Part shown: piece by piece, positions 34,224 through 44,750 of the stretch
Layout of the letters: each line of letters begins with the position of its first letter
Numbering within the stretch: position 1 is the stretch's first letter
NCBI GenBank assembly: GCA_001414345.1
Contig: LLCB01000112.1
Coordinates: 104,017-168,016 of the forward strand
Reading direction: 5' to 3'
From: Hymenoscyphus infarciens
Lineage: Eukaryota > Ascomycota > Leotiomycetes > Helotiales > Helotiaceae
DNA: 64,000 nt
Program-made: the position numbers and the translations under genes
The notes under the pieces: generated by a model
Database searches by the model: none
The model's input: only the letters and a program-made list of their open reading frames with translations
What the model was told of the DNA's origin: nothing

Positions 34224-35155
34224 GGGGTGGCGGAGAGAGGGAGAGGCAGGTGAGAGAGAGGTGCTGTGATGACTTTTATGATTTTTACGATTTGAGCTGG
34301 TGGCCTTGTTATACGGGGTAATTTGCGACCTCCCTCCTCCTAGTGAGGCAGAACTGTCTATGTATGGATGGATGTGGTGGTGGATTTTGATTTTCTGTTC
34401 TCATTTCTGTTCTTGTTGGATTTTATTTTTTTGTTGAGGTTTTGGATTTGGGATACCCACAGTACACAGGATCGCGTTTTTCTCTTTTGTTTTTGTTTTT
34501 ACGTTCCTTGGAGTTGGATGGACAGGAGGCGGATGGGTTGAGGGGGAATGAATGATGTAAGACTCGTGGGGCTTGGAGTGGGCTGTGGAATGTGTGGATA
34601 GTCTGGTGCCGGTATCATCTCGATATACTAGGAAATGAGGATGTGGCCGAGAGACCGAGAGGCTGAGATGGAATTGAGAGATGAGATGGAATTGTAAGGA
34701 AACATCACAATACATGGTTTGGTTCTAGATCTCGTCGTCTTGTGATGGGCTTGGTTCGTCTTATGAGGTAATAACTTCTCAAGTAATAACTTTTCGCCAA
34801 GTGATAAATTCTCGACAAGTGATCAGTTTCTTCGCGCTCAATCTCCTAGTGGAAAGTTTCAAGAATTCGTGTCTTTGAGCCTAGGTAGGTACAGCCTCGG
34901 AGATATATATACTAGTAACCCTATTTTTATTATTTGACTTTCTAGGAAGAGCTCTCTCTCCCTTGATATGCCCACCTTTTCTTCGCCATCCCAGTAGTGG
35001 GGGGAATGCTACTAGTAGGCTTCAAGCTGAAAGATTTACATACTCTCGGAACGGTCGTACCTAAGATATGTTGAAGAAATTTCCCGATTTATTAGATGGC
35101 ATGATATGTAGAACCGAATCTTTTCGAGGACGCTTTTTTGGGAGAGGGGGATTTG

Positions 35156-35238
35156 CTGTTTTGTTGGATTGTTGGATTGTTGGATTGTTTGATTGTTGGA
35201 TTGTTTGATTGTTGGATTGTTGGATTGTTCGATTGTTT
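35156..35238. repeat. GTTGGATT/GTTTGATT 8-bp tandem array
   Basis: About ten units of an 8-bp repeat, mostly GTTGGATT with some GTTTGATT, in non-coding DNA. Confidence 0.88.
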
Positions 35239-35290
35239 CCCTGCTTTCGAATTTTAGCTTACTAAGTTACTAGCTTGTTAGCTTATTAGC

Positions 35291-35333
<43 letters not shown>
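35291..35333. repeat. (TTG)n trinucleotide repeat
   Basis: About 14 uninterrupted TTG/GTT units. Simple sequence repeat. Confidence 0.92.
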
Positions 35334-35739
35334 GAAGGTATCTATCTATCAATCTTACTTCTGCTTTTCCAAAGTTAGCTAGTTGCTTGATTTACGGCTT
35401 GAATATTTTTTGGGAGCGAGACTCTTGCTTGCATTTTTGGGATGGGTTCTTTTCGCTTCTGGTGGTGGGGTGGGGGTGTGGAGGGGGGTTCTCTTATGTT
35501 TGTATGTTTTCTAAGGTTAGAGAATTTGTGGGGTGGGGATGGGAGAGAGAGATGGGAGATTTGTATATTGTGGTGATTGATGGGTTTTGGGTTTCGAGGT
35601 TTGGGGTTTGGAATGGTCTTTGAGTGTTTGATGATTAGTGGAGTGGTTGTGGTTGAGTGGTTGTACTGGGTTGAGGGGTGATTTAGGATGTAGTAGTATG
35701 GTGTTGATGTGTTGTTGTTTGGACATTACTAATCGTGAA

Positions 35740-36660
35740 TTATCCCTTACTATCCGCTTATTCTCTTATTCTCTTACTCTCTTGCTTAACTTGGGTATAT
35801 ATAAGAGAATGTAGAAGAAGAGAATATAGAAGAGAGAGAGAGAGATAAGTAAACCTTGTAGAGTAAAGTTTTTCATAGCGTGAGTAAGAGGTAATCACGT
35901 TCCCTAACCCCGCTTCTACTCTTACTCTCTCCTCTCCTCTCTTATTTACCTAGGAATAACAACGATAGTAAGGAAACAATGTGATAGTATAGAGAATAGT
36001 AGGTACGCGTATATATACTAGTGCTATCTCACTATGCTACCTTACTATGCTACTATTCTTATATATAATACCTGCTATCTCTACTCTCTAATTAGCCTAT
36101 TGTTAAGAAAGCGAATAACTTACTATTCGTCTTAATCTAGATAGCTTTGTAGTATAGGATAGTAGAGAGAGAGAGGAAAGAGAATTAGTCTTGGAAATTA
36201 TTATCTACTGCCTATTTAAAGTGACACTTTATACTTTACGATTTGCGATTTAGTCTATTCCGACTTTATAGTGCCTCTAAGACGCTCTATAAGAAGAGAA
36301 AAGCTTGAATTGTAGAGCTTTTATTGATGTATTTTCTTATGAGAGTAAATCGAAGAGTACGAGGGTTTTAATAAGTTGAAAAAAAAGAAGAGTAGATAGA
36401 AACTATTTCTAGAGCAACGTTAATATACTTTCACTACGATACTAGCCTTGATTCTAACTAACTAGTAGTAGATATATCGTCGCAGCTTTATTCTACTTCT
36501 CGCTCTTATAAAAGAACACCGTCGAACATAGAAATGATTTTATATATAGAAGGTTCAAGGATTATAATTAAGGCTTAAAAAGGCTCGTTGCTTAGTTATT
36601 ATTTTAATATTTTTAAATTAGTAGAGGCATTGTAATGCGTAATTAGCCGGGTTCTTACTT
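35740..36660. repeat. AT-rich block, probable RIP-mutated repeat relic
   Basis: Base composition shifts abruptly to AT-rich, with many TAGTA, TATATA and GAGAG words and few CpA-containing runs, resembling the interior of the RIP-eroded transposons at 10-15 kb. A partial palindrome is visible around 35955-36060 (GATAGTAAGG versus CCTTACTATGC). No terminal repeats or coding remnants could be assigned. Confidence 0.35.
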
Positions 36661-36929
36661 TTCCCGAGGCCGATGAATAGCTTATTCAAGAATTGTTATA
36701 TACGGTGAATATGAATAACGCATAACGGTCTTCTTTTTCTCCGCGAATGACGAATATCAAGAGCTCTATTCAAGCATTCGTTGTGCAGACAGAACAGGCG
36801 GCTCTTCTCGCCATTCAGCAAGTGGTCCACGAGCAGAAAAGCTTTTAAGGGTATGTAGCATATCACTGCGGGGTGTGTTTTCTTGATCATTGCTCATGAG
36901 ATTCATGCACAGGCTATTCGGAGACAAAG

Positions 36930-38462
36930 ATGGACGACCTCATAGAACGCCTCACAGGGCTTGGCCTCACAATCGAGAAATTGATGAAGATTGGAGGTAA
37001 CTCCAGGCCTATCCCTAGGAGTTTTGCACGAGCGAAAGGTAGTGCACCTCGCGAACTACGGGTTTCGCGATGTCGAGTCGAAGCTTGAACCCACCGAAGA
37101 TACGATATACCCCGCGTGCTCGTTGACCAAAGCTATGCTTGCAGCTACGCTGGGTACCTTGGTTGAAGAGAAAAAGATAGGATGGGATACTCGCTTGACA
37201 GACATCCTTCCCGATTTCAAGATCAGAGACGACAAGCATCGCACACAATGTACCAGTACCGACATCTTATCACATCGAACTGGCATGTCAGTCGGAGACT
37301 ATTATCTTGGTGCCCAGAACAACGTCCTCATCTCGCCCAAAGACTCGATGGCTTTCTTGAGTGACCAAAAGGCCATCCAACCTTTCCGAGGACAGTTCCA
37401 ATACAACAACCTGGGCTACGAGCTAGCCGGTCACGCAGTCGACACAGCTTCTGATACTCATTGGGCAGACTTGATGAGAAGTCGGATCTTTGAGCCACTG
37501 AATCTCCGGAGAACACTACTAGATTATCCATCGAAAGACGACAAGAATGTGGCAAAGGCTTACGAAGCACTTGACGATGCTTCTCCTGCCGAAATCATCA
37601 CTGTTCAAGCCACAGATAAGGTTTTCAGCGGAGCTGCAGCAGGACTTCGAAGTTCCGTGAACGACTTGCTTTCACTCTACGATGCATTCATACATGCTCT
37701 CAATGACCAGGCCAAGACATAATTGACGTTTACCCCTCACTCCCCCTTCAAACATGTGAATGATCTTGTGGAACCAGAAGTACATCTCAATCAAGAAAGT
37801 ACGAGTGATGGTTCCTACGCCTTTGGCTGGGCTCGCGTGCAGCTCCCTGGAAGGATGGGTGCTGTTCACCACAGGTTGCAATCCCGGATTGATGCCAGAT
37901 GGCATGCCAGTTGTTGGTAAAGGGGCGCCGCCCACCCTCGTCGTTTACCACCAAGGAAGTCTTCCCTCTCTGCTGTCTTGCTGGTTCCGCAAACTCACAC
38001 AGCAATTGTTGTTATGACCAATTCGCTTGCGCTTTGCGACACACCTGACTAGGTAGCACAGCTCATTCTCGAAGAGATTCTGCAGGTTCCGGAGAGGAAT
38101 GATTATGTTGCTGCTGCTAATACGGCCGTGCAAGCAACTCTTGCTTGGTATCCCAAAGTTACCACAGAACTGAACGAGAAGCAACAGAAGAACACATCCT
38201 CAAGGAAATTGCAGGCATATGTAGGGACATACTGGAATGAGATCAACACCATGAAAATGGTGGTCACCATTGATGATGGGCCGCTCCATTACGCAGTGCA
38301 AGGTCTGGACTCGGAAATGCTGCGCGGGGACGGTGGGTTGATCAAGGGGCAGAGTTCTGGCTAATAAAATTTGGAGTGGGTGCCAATGGCAACATTGATC
38401 GTCTAAATTGGGTTCATGACATAGAAGTGACAGAGGGAGAATATTTTTTCAAGAAAGAGTGA
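36930..38462 (+). pseudogene. Beta-lactamase-like serine hydrolase, multiply frameshifted
   Basis: The protein belongs to the beta-lactamase/penicillin-binding-protein-like esterase superfamily. The SxxK nucleophile motif is SLTK (ACSLTKAM, about 37120) and the YxN motif is YNN (QFQYNNLGYELAG, about 37400). HQGS at about 37950 could stand for the third, HxG-type motif. The frame is broken at least four times: a shift in the GG run near 36998; TAA at 37720-37722 after NDQAKT; a shift near 37862-37870; and a shift near 37965. A TAG then follows CDTPD at 38051, and one more shift near 38357 precedes the end FWLIKFGVGANGN to FFKKE. Substantial similarity is retained across all segments, so inactivation is probably recent. 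Substrate unknown. A short 5' exon upstream of the acceptor at 36912 is possible. Confidence 0.83.
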
Positions 38463-39461
38463 CTCGGAAGTTCCGTAAGAGCGGAGTTTTGGTCTATTCA
38501 TTTTAAACTTGATATATCCGATATATTATTAGTTAAGTTCTACTCGATATAATAATTATTAGAGACTCTCTTAATTTTTTATTGATAGTATTAGTATCTA
38601 AATCTATTTATAACTATAATTATAAGTATCTCTATTCTCTTCTTCTTAAACATATTTCTAAGATATCTTAGTATCTACTAAAAAGTCTCTGTTTTCTTAT
38701 CTCTTAAAGAGTACTGCGAATTATAAAATTCTAGAATCAACCTAGGGTATATGAAAACATGCCTAAACACGATGAAAGATCTACTAAATGTGATCGTCTA
38801 TCTCTCACGGAATGATTCAAACGTCTCGAAAGCTTCTAGAACTTGGCATGCGCTTTTTCGCTACATAACATCGTCAACAAAATAATCCGATCAAAAGGGC
38901 TTTGAGGCTTTTCACAGCATCGTCGTGAGGTTGAGGTTGATATTGAGTATTAGGTTTGTTAGTGGCGTTCGGGAATTTTTACACTTTTCGAAGGTCACAT
39001 GACATTTTTGCCTACTCTTGAACTTTAGTTCTCAAAGTTTCCAATTCTTATTCATAAGCAAACCTTTGTTTCAACTTTCTTGGGCATGAATCAGGGAGGC
39101 TCTTCTTTCTCTTCGAATGCGCAAATTTCGGAGTACCTAGTCTTAAGGGGGTGGCTAGATGCTTACATAAAAGCTTGTCATCATTGCAGCTGAAAAGTCT
39201 CCGATGACAATTGCTGATCCAGCAGTTACTACCCACACTTGCCTTCAGTCTACTCGCTGGCTCCTTGTCTTGTGCCCTGAATGTGGGCCATGATAGCCTA
39301 AGAAGCACGCCCCAGCGAGCAGATTGAAGGCAGTCGCGAGTAAGTGCCCAAGGGAGTATGGATTTCCAATGCTCTTCTAATTGACCCCTCCAAACCTCTC
39401 TTCGTTTCTCTCCATATCTTTTTGTCTCGTTTGATACCTATAATATCTTCAATTCTTCTCG
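38463..39461. other. Intergenic region with a short AT-rich relic
   Basis: At about 38510-38720 the sequence is highly AT-rich with TATATATT and TAATAATTATTA words, probably a short RIP-mutated fragment. The rest up to the pirin start shows no gene. The 86-codon minus frame at 39048-39308 has no recognisable features. Confidence 0.5.
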
Positions 39462-41183
39462 ATGAGGGTGCTCTTCCTCTTGTTTTCCATCATTATCGCA
39501 TTTCTCTCTGTCGCATTCAAGGCCAGCATTACCACGCAGTTCACAGCTCTCACCAGCCTGCTAAATCAAAACAACACCACTTACCTGCCACTTCGACTCC
39601 TCAATCGACTCAATCGAGATCCCAATTCCGCAAACATGACAGCTGCTCGCACAATCCGTAAAGCCTTTCTGGCAGTCGAACAAGCAGAGGGTGCTGGAGC
39701 TAGAGTTCGTCGCTCAATCGGAACATCACAACTACAGAACCTCGACCCCTTCCTCATGCTCGATCATTTCAATATACCACCTGGAGCAGGCTTCCCGGAT
39801 CACCCACATAGAGGACAAGAAACGATTACATATCTGTTGGAAGGAGCGGTCGACCACGAAGATTTCATGGGAAGTGCTGGCACAATTGAAGCTGGGGATC
39901 TACAATTCATGACGGCAGGTAGAGGCATAGTCCACGCAGAAATGCCAAGTCAAAACCAACGAGCGAACATTGGAATGCAGTTATGGGTCGACCTCGCGAA
40001 GATAGACAAGATGTGCGAACCAAGATACCGAGATTTGAAAGCCTCCGAAATACCACATGTTGATATCGACGGAGGAAAAGTCAAGGTCAAGGTCATCAGT
40101 GGTAAAAGCCATGGAATCGACAGTGTTCAGGAGTTGGCAAAGACTGAAGTATGGCTTCTCGACATCGACATAAAACCAGGCGGAAAGATCACACAAGAAC
40201 TACCAAAAACGTTCAACGCATTCGCATACACGCTCGGAGGAAGCACCCAGTTTGGTGAAGGAGATGACAAGACCCTTATTGGCCAATATCATAACGTTGT
40301 ATTTGAACGGGATGGAAATGAGGTCATTGCGGAAGTAGATGAGAGTGCCACCGAGAATGGTCATTTTAGTGAGTCCACACTTTTATTTTCTTCTAGCTTT
40401 CGCTCCAAAAAAGTTTCCCAAAGACCCGACCAACAGAAGTTTTTGTTCGGTTAGGTTAATGATGGGACTCGCTTGTCCCTAACCCTTCAGGTACTTCCAA
40501 CGAAGCACCTTTTAAAAACATGAACAACCTCAAAAATAATATGCCTTTTCAGGCCCTTTTTGGCGTTCGCTGGGACCATTGACCATTGCCCATCGCCCGG
40601 GATCAGCCGTGAGCCTCAGCGAACGACTGATCACGGGAGGTGCAAAAGAAAAAGAGAGAAAACAATTGCAAAAAGAGAAATTTGTTGCGTTCGCCGGGAA
40701 TCGAACCTACACGATGTTAGAGGGGAATTTCTGTGTGCTACAATGTTGAACAACTTACCCGGGGCCAATGCATATGTTCTTCAACAGTGGACTGTTGAAA
40801 TTGGCAAGCATCGATTTTACCACTAAACCACAAACGCTTATCTTGCTGATGGAATAAGACTATCTTATTTTACAATAGGTAGCTCATACCATTGTGGGGG
40901 AGATTTTGGTTTTAGCGAGATCAGCCCGGAGCTAGTACCTTTGTGGGGCGATCATAGAATTTTTCTTCCGCCAAACATGATATAAACATCTACTGACTTT
41001 GATTTCACTCTAGTTCTCGTAGCCGGTAAACCTCACAATCAAGCGGTTGTACAATGGGGACCTTTTGTGTTGTCAACAGAAAAAGACGTCAAGCAAGCCT
41101 TGAAAGACTACCGCTTTTCTCAGAACGGATTTGAGCGTGCAGCAGGATGGAGCAGCAAAATTGGAAAGACGATGGTTTCTTGA
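39462..41183 (+). CDS. Pirin-family protein (bicupin)
   Basis: Exon 1 (39462-40368) and exon 2 (41014-41183) join in phase through a 645-nt intron (GTGAGT donor, CTCTAG acceptor). The conserved N-terminal cupin carries the pirin metal-site motifs: HPHRG in FPDHPHRGQETITYLLEG, VDHED, and IVHAEMP (the His and Glu ligands). The C-terminal cupin ends with exon 2 (AGKPHNQAVVQWGPFVL, KDYRFSQNGFER). Pirins are iron-binding nuclear or cytoplasmic proteins, some with quercetinase activity. Two starts are possible. The outer ATG gives 358 residues with a hydrophobic N-terminus (VLFLLFSIIIAFLSVAF), a signal or anchor sequence unusual for pirins. The ATG at 39636 gives a standard 300-residue pirin starting MTAARTIRK. 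The intron is long for such a genome because it contains an antisense tRNA gene. Confidence 0.93.
40670..40674 (-). terminator. RNA polymerase III T-run terminator of the tRNA gene
   Basis: Five consecutive T on the minus strand, 12 nt past the tRNA 3' end, with further T-rich runs downstream. This is the expected Pol III stop signal. Confidence 0.75.
40686..40837 (-). tRNA. tRNA-Gly(GCC) with a canonical intron and a second, T-arm insertion
   Basis: On the minus strand the acceptor arms are GCGTTTG (40837-40831) and CGAACGC (40693-40687), with discriminator A at 40686. The D-arm (GTTT, AGTGGTA, AAAT) and anticodon stem GATGC/GCATT pair. The anticodon loop TTGCCAT carries GCC at 40805-40803. 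A 29-nt intron (40801-40773) after position 37, the normal place, contains a 9-bp hairpin. A 52-nt insertion (40758-40707) lies between T-stem positions 52 and 53. Removing both leaves T-arm CCGGG, TTCGATT, CCCGG and a 71-nt tRNA. The A box (TGGTTTAGTGG) and B box (GGTTCGATTCC, its first G coming from the insertion) are both present, and TTTTT follows 12 nt downstream. The gene sits antisense in the pirin intron. Confidence 0.88.
40707..40758 (-). other. 52-nt spliceosomal-type intron inside the tRNA gene
   Basis: The insertion begins GTAAGTTG, has CTCTAAC with its branch-like A about 11 nt before the end, and ends GTGTAG. These are the donor, branch and acceptor patterns of this genome's protein-gene introns (compare the 48-nt intron at 45114-45161 and the 48-nt intron at 49215-49262). 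Its length fits the usual fungal range. Exact excision restores a perfectly paired T-stem and the universal TTCGATT loop. That it is spliced by the spliceosome is inference; the motifs are seen directly. Confidence 0.72.
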
Positions 41184-41596
41184 GCTGCAGAAGAGGAGTT
41201 GAGAGGTTGTGTGTGTTTGATGATTGCATTGGTGGTGTTTATTTCAAGCTTGCAACGGAATATTGAATAAAAAAAGCTGTCTATTTTTCTCAAGTGTTTG
41301 GTGATGTTCCTTGTAATCTTTTGCTCGCGTTCCTTTCTATTGTGAAAAGAAAGCAGAAAGTTCTCAACCCCAAGCTTTCGACATTCTTCAGAGTACACTT
41401 GCCGTGTTGAAAAATGTACGAACTATTCTAGGGCGATTACAAAACTCCTTTGGGAATGTTTAAAAACACCCGGACTTCAAATAATCAAATAATTTCAACC
41501 CTTTTCGCATGAAGTATGTTGTAGAATCTCCGAAGTAAGACAAGGGGGGGTTTCTCGGAATAGGTACATCGACAAAGAGCCGTGATACTTCAGTGA
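41184..41596. other. Convergent intergenic region between pirin and HET genes
   Basis: Contains the 3' ends of two convergent genes. No open frame with a recognisable product; the 92-codon minus frame at 41120-41398 overlaps pirin exon 2 in antisense and was rejected. Confidence 0.5.
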
Positions 41597-43809
41597 TTAT
41601 ACTATAGTCAATTCCTGCTGCTCCATCCTACAGAAATATTGCCTATTCCCCTCCACTATCCCCACTTCCGCCAGTCCAATTCTCTCATAACTTTGAGCAT
41701 CTATATCCACACATCTTAAAACCAGCATCCATGCCCTCCGAAAAGCAGGACCGGCAGATGGTTCCCGATATGTGGGCAAGAATCGCAGAAAGTATACCAC
41801 GCCGCTGGTAGACTCGAGCGCATTCACATCCCAACGCGAACTTCTCTGGTAGGTCTGCTCAGTTGGTAAGCGAGAGCAGTCGCTATGTGGTGCCAATTCG
41901 AGTGGGGTGTCTGGGGAAAATTCGATCAAAGGGAGGTATGGAACAGGCTTTTTGATAACTTTCTCCAACTCTTTCAGGAAGACACCATCGGTTGATAGAA
42001 CCGACCAACTGTATTCCGGTTCTGACTCCGGGAAAACTGGCTCTTCTAACGTGATATCAAGTTGTACCCTGATAAGCACACCCCTCACACGAAGACTACC
42101 TCCGGTGACCTCGCCGTAAGGGCTGGTTCCACGGAGCTGCGTGTTTGCATCGAGAAGGGACACACTATCATTTGAAGGCGTCTCATAGAGCCAGTTGGCA
42201 TATGAGATTTGTGTGTTTACTGAAGCCCATGACCAGGACGGAGGCCCTGGCTTCAAAAATGAGTTTCTTGTCCAGCCTCCCGCAGTCCACAAGAGTTGCT
42301 TCCATATGAAAGGATCTGTCTTCCATATTCCTGCCAGGTACGAAACCTCAATAGTCTCGTTGAACCTTGTGGCAAGCGCAGATATAGCAGGTAGCCTGTC
42401 ACTGTCGAATGTAAGATTGCGTCTAGTGAACTCCGCTACTATGTTGGTCCACTGCTGACAGTCTGGTCTTGAGAATTCCTTTCTGTTGTTTTGCCAATGA
42501 GGCGAATGGGGGCCTTGGCCCCTGTATTTATCAGGCATGATTTCAATACACTCACACCAATTATGTTTTCGGCAATACCACTCCAGCTCTTTTGCACCAA
42601 ACGAAATAACTCTTGGTGAAATAAGCATCTCCTGAAATACCCAACCTCGGGTATAGAGTGGATTACCTACTTCACAGGCGCGCGCCTCAAACTCGGTTAC
42701 GTTCGGTTCCGTTACTATGCAGTCGAACTGGGTTCCATAACTCTCGCAATGAATGGTACATATTCGACGTCTTTCTGTCAAATGAAGAAATCCTGCGCGA
42801 CTATTTGCAGCTCGTGCGGCTGCTATGGTTAGGTAGGCGTTCGAGTAGTAGTCGGCCATCTTTTGCCCTTCGGAGTCCCAATCGTCCCTATGAGTCGCGA
42901 GTAAGTGGAAGTTCAATCTTTTCCAAGGCCTTTTATAAGAACGAATCATAAGAGTTTTGTCCACTGGATCTTCTCTATTAGAGTTCTCCGCGACCTTCTA
43001 GGACTACCAAAAGTATCGTTTAAAAAGGCTTAGCAGCTTCAGAAACTAGAGCTTCCCATTCTTCTGGATATTCTCGAGTGATAGCTGTCACCCATCGAAA
43101 GTGTTTCCGCTCACAAGACGAGCTGTAAAAGGGGCACCGAAAGGAATAACCGAATTTCTTACCTATCTTGCTGAACAATGCACATAGAGTCCAACCATAA
43201 ATATCTTATTCCCAATTTCCGTGTGAGGACCACTGCATCACGAAAAGTCATTGGCAATTCGTCAATAGCAAAACCCTTCTTCCGGGACACGATGTTGTTA
43301 CGAAGAGTGATGAACGGCGACGGTCCACCCCAGCAATGGCTAAGAATGGTATATTTCGCCTCCTCGTTTGGCATCGGACAGTAGAGCTTTAGGATGTCGC
43401 TTCCTACGTCGATAACCCTCTTGGGAAGTTTTGGCGTTTGACCTTCGAGGCAGCCATGCTCGTTGCAGTCGTCAACCAAGCGAGCCACACGTTGTATGCT
43501 CTGTCGATCGGAATAGTCGACAAAATGTCTCTCCACCGAAAATGAAGTAATTGGTACTTGTATGTTACCACTTGGAAAAGTGAAATCGAGCCCGTCAACC
43601 CCGTAACTTTCGCCAACGACAATGACAAGGCCAACCCAGCTACTGGACAGGAAAAAGTTGTTTTTTGGCTTAGGATCAAGTATAAAAAGAGATATTTCTT
43701 CAAATATTAGAGTACAGGAAGTGCATCCGTCATCAGAGGATTTGCGTATCTGATTAGATGTGAGGTTATTGAACATTCCGTGACAGGTTGAGCATTCTTG
43801 CATACTCAT
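41597..43809 (-). CDS. HET-domain (heterokaryon incompatibility-type) protein
   Basis: Exon 1 (43809-43163) and exon 2 (42887-41597) join in phase across a 275-nt intron (GTAAGA donor, CATAG acceptor) to give 645 residues. The HET domain is clear: YTILSHCWGG, then AIDELPMTFRDAVVLTRKLGIRYLWLDSMCIVQQD, with the junction restoring RDDWDSEGQKMADYYSNAYLTIAAARA, and further on LYTRGWVFQEMLISPRVISFG. The N-terminus has Cys-rich CSTCHGMF and DGCTSCTLI. HET proteins act in non-self recognition and regulated cell death in filamentous ascomycetes. Most are members of large variable families and their triggers are unknown. The order HET core, REWxxQE-like block (here RGWVFQE), then a variable C-terminus is standard. 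The intron is somewhat long, so an extra micro-exon is possible, though the join is natural. Confidence 0.9.
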
Positions 43810-44750
43810 CTTACTCGTGGAAATTTTGTATAGTCAGGATGCGGTAAACATAAAGTGGCTGGTTGCCAACGGGGTTCCCCTCTCTTATCTACCTATTGGG
43901 CATATCTCAAGGCACGATGTAACCCTATGCAACTCAGATATTGCGACCCTACTACAGGCAGCTCAGCGTCTCATGATGGGGAACTTAGAAATCAAGAGCT
44001 GCAATAAAATGGATCTCGTTGTTTTAATTTTCTGGGATAATTCAAGATAGTATTCTAACTCCTTTGAAAACTACCTCTTTTCGAGTAACTATACTCACTT
44101 GTCTTGGAATGCTGCAAGAACGAGAGCGATTTATTGCCGCTTTTATCTTTCGCGAGCATCCTTGTTGCAAAATTGCCCCTGATTGCGAAACCGACAAAAT
44201 TACTTGCATTTGCGTGGGGAATTGCTTTTCTCAAGTTGGAAAGTCGTCCCCTTTTTGCAACTGCCGAGTCCCTCTTCGAGAATGGAAATGCGGAGTGTAC
44301 AAAATTTGTGGATTTTGACGGGTTGCATCACATCCTTTCTCCATCCCCGTCAGCGAATAGGAAGTCGCTTATTTCACAGATTTCGAACGTCGGGCAGGTG
44401 AACCCCATACCAAAAAGCAGTGTAAAGGCCCTTTGCAAGTGATTTGGCAGGCTTTTTTATAGGGGTTGCTGGAAACATGTTTACTTGCTTGGCCGTGAGT
44501 CCCGATGTCGTCGACAGCAATTAGGGTGGGTTTTCTGTGGAACTGTACCTAGTCGAAACCAACATCTATGAGCATGCCAAGGGGAAAATGAAGGGGCAAT
44601 AATGAGTGAGAGCGAAGTATATAGGTTGGAGTGTGCTGCTTTCAGTCTTTTGCTCTTCAGTCACTCCGAGGCCAAGCTGTTTACCACTTCTCGAAGACAC
44701 TCAGTACATTCTCTCGAAAGTCATTCTGTACTGCTCTAGATCTATTCAAC
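43810..44750. other. Divergent intergenic region between the HET and dioxygenase genes
   Basis: Holds the promoters of the HET gene (minus) and the dioxygenase gene (plus). Overlapping short frames at 44064-44442 have no family features. A TATATA at 44618-44623 lies about 130 bp before the dioxygenase start. Confidence 0.5.
44618..44623 (+). promoter_or_regulatory. Candidate TATA box of the dioxygenase gene
   Basis: TATATA in GC-balanced sequence, 128 bp upstream of the ATG at 44751, at a plausible distance for a start site about 30 bp downstream and a leader of about 100 nt. Position and motif only. Confidence 0.4.

Larger units (their letters stand above)
34224..36929. other. Repeat-rich and AT-rich intergenic region
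   Basis: No gene is supported. Contents: the 3' side of the BTB-like gene, a diverged AAGTGATAA-type short repeat near 34780-34830, a GTTGGATT array, a TTG array, a G/T-rich tract at 35390-35720, and an AT-rich block at about 35740-36660. That block has CT-rich and GA-rich tracts and resembles an old RIP-mutated repeat, but I cannot find its ends or a coding signal. The segment just before 36930 ends in a possible splice acceptor TGCACAG at 36906-36912. Confidence 0.5.
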
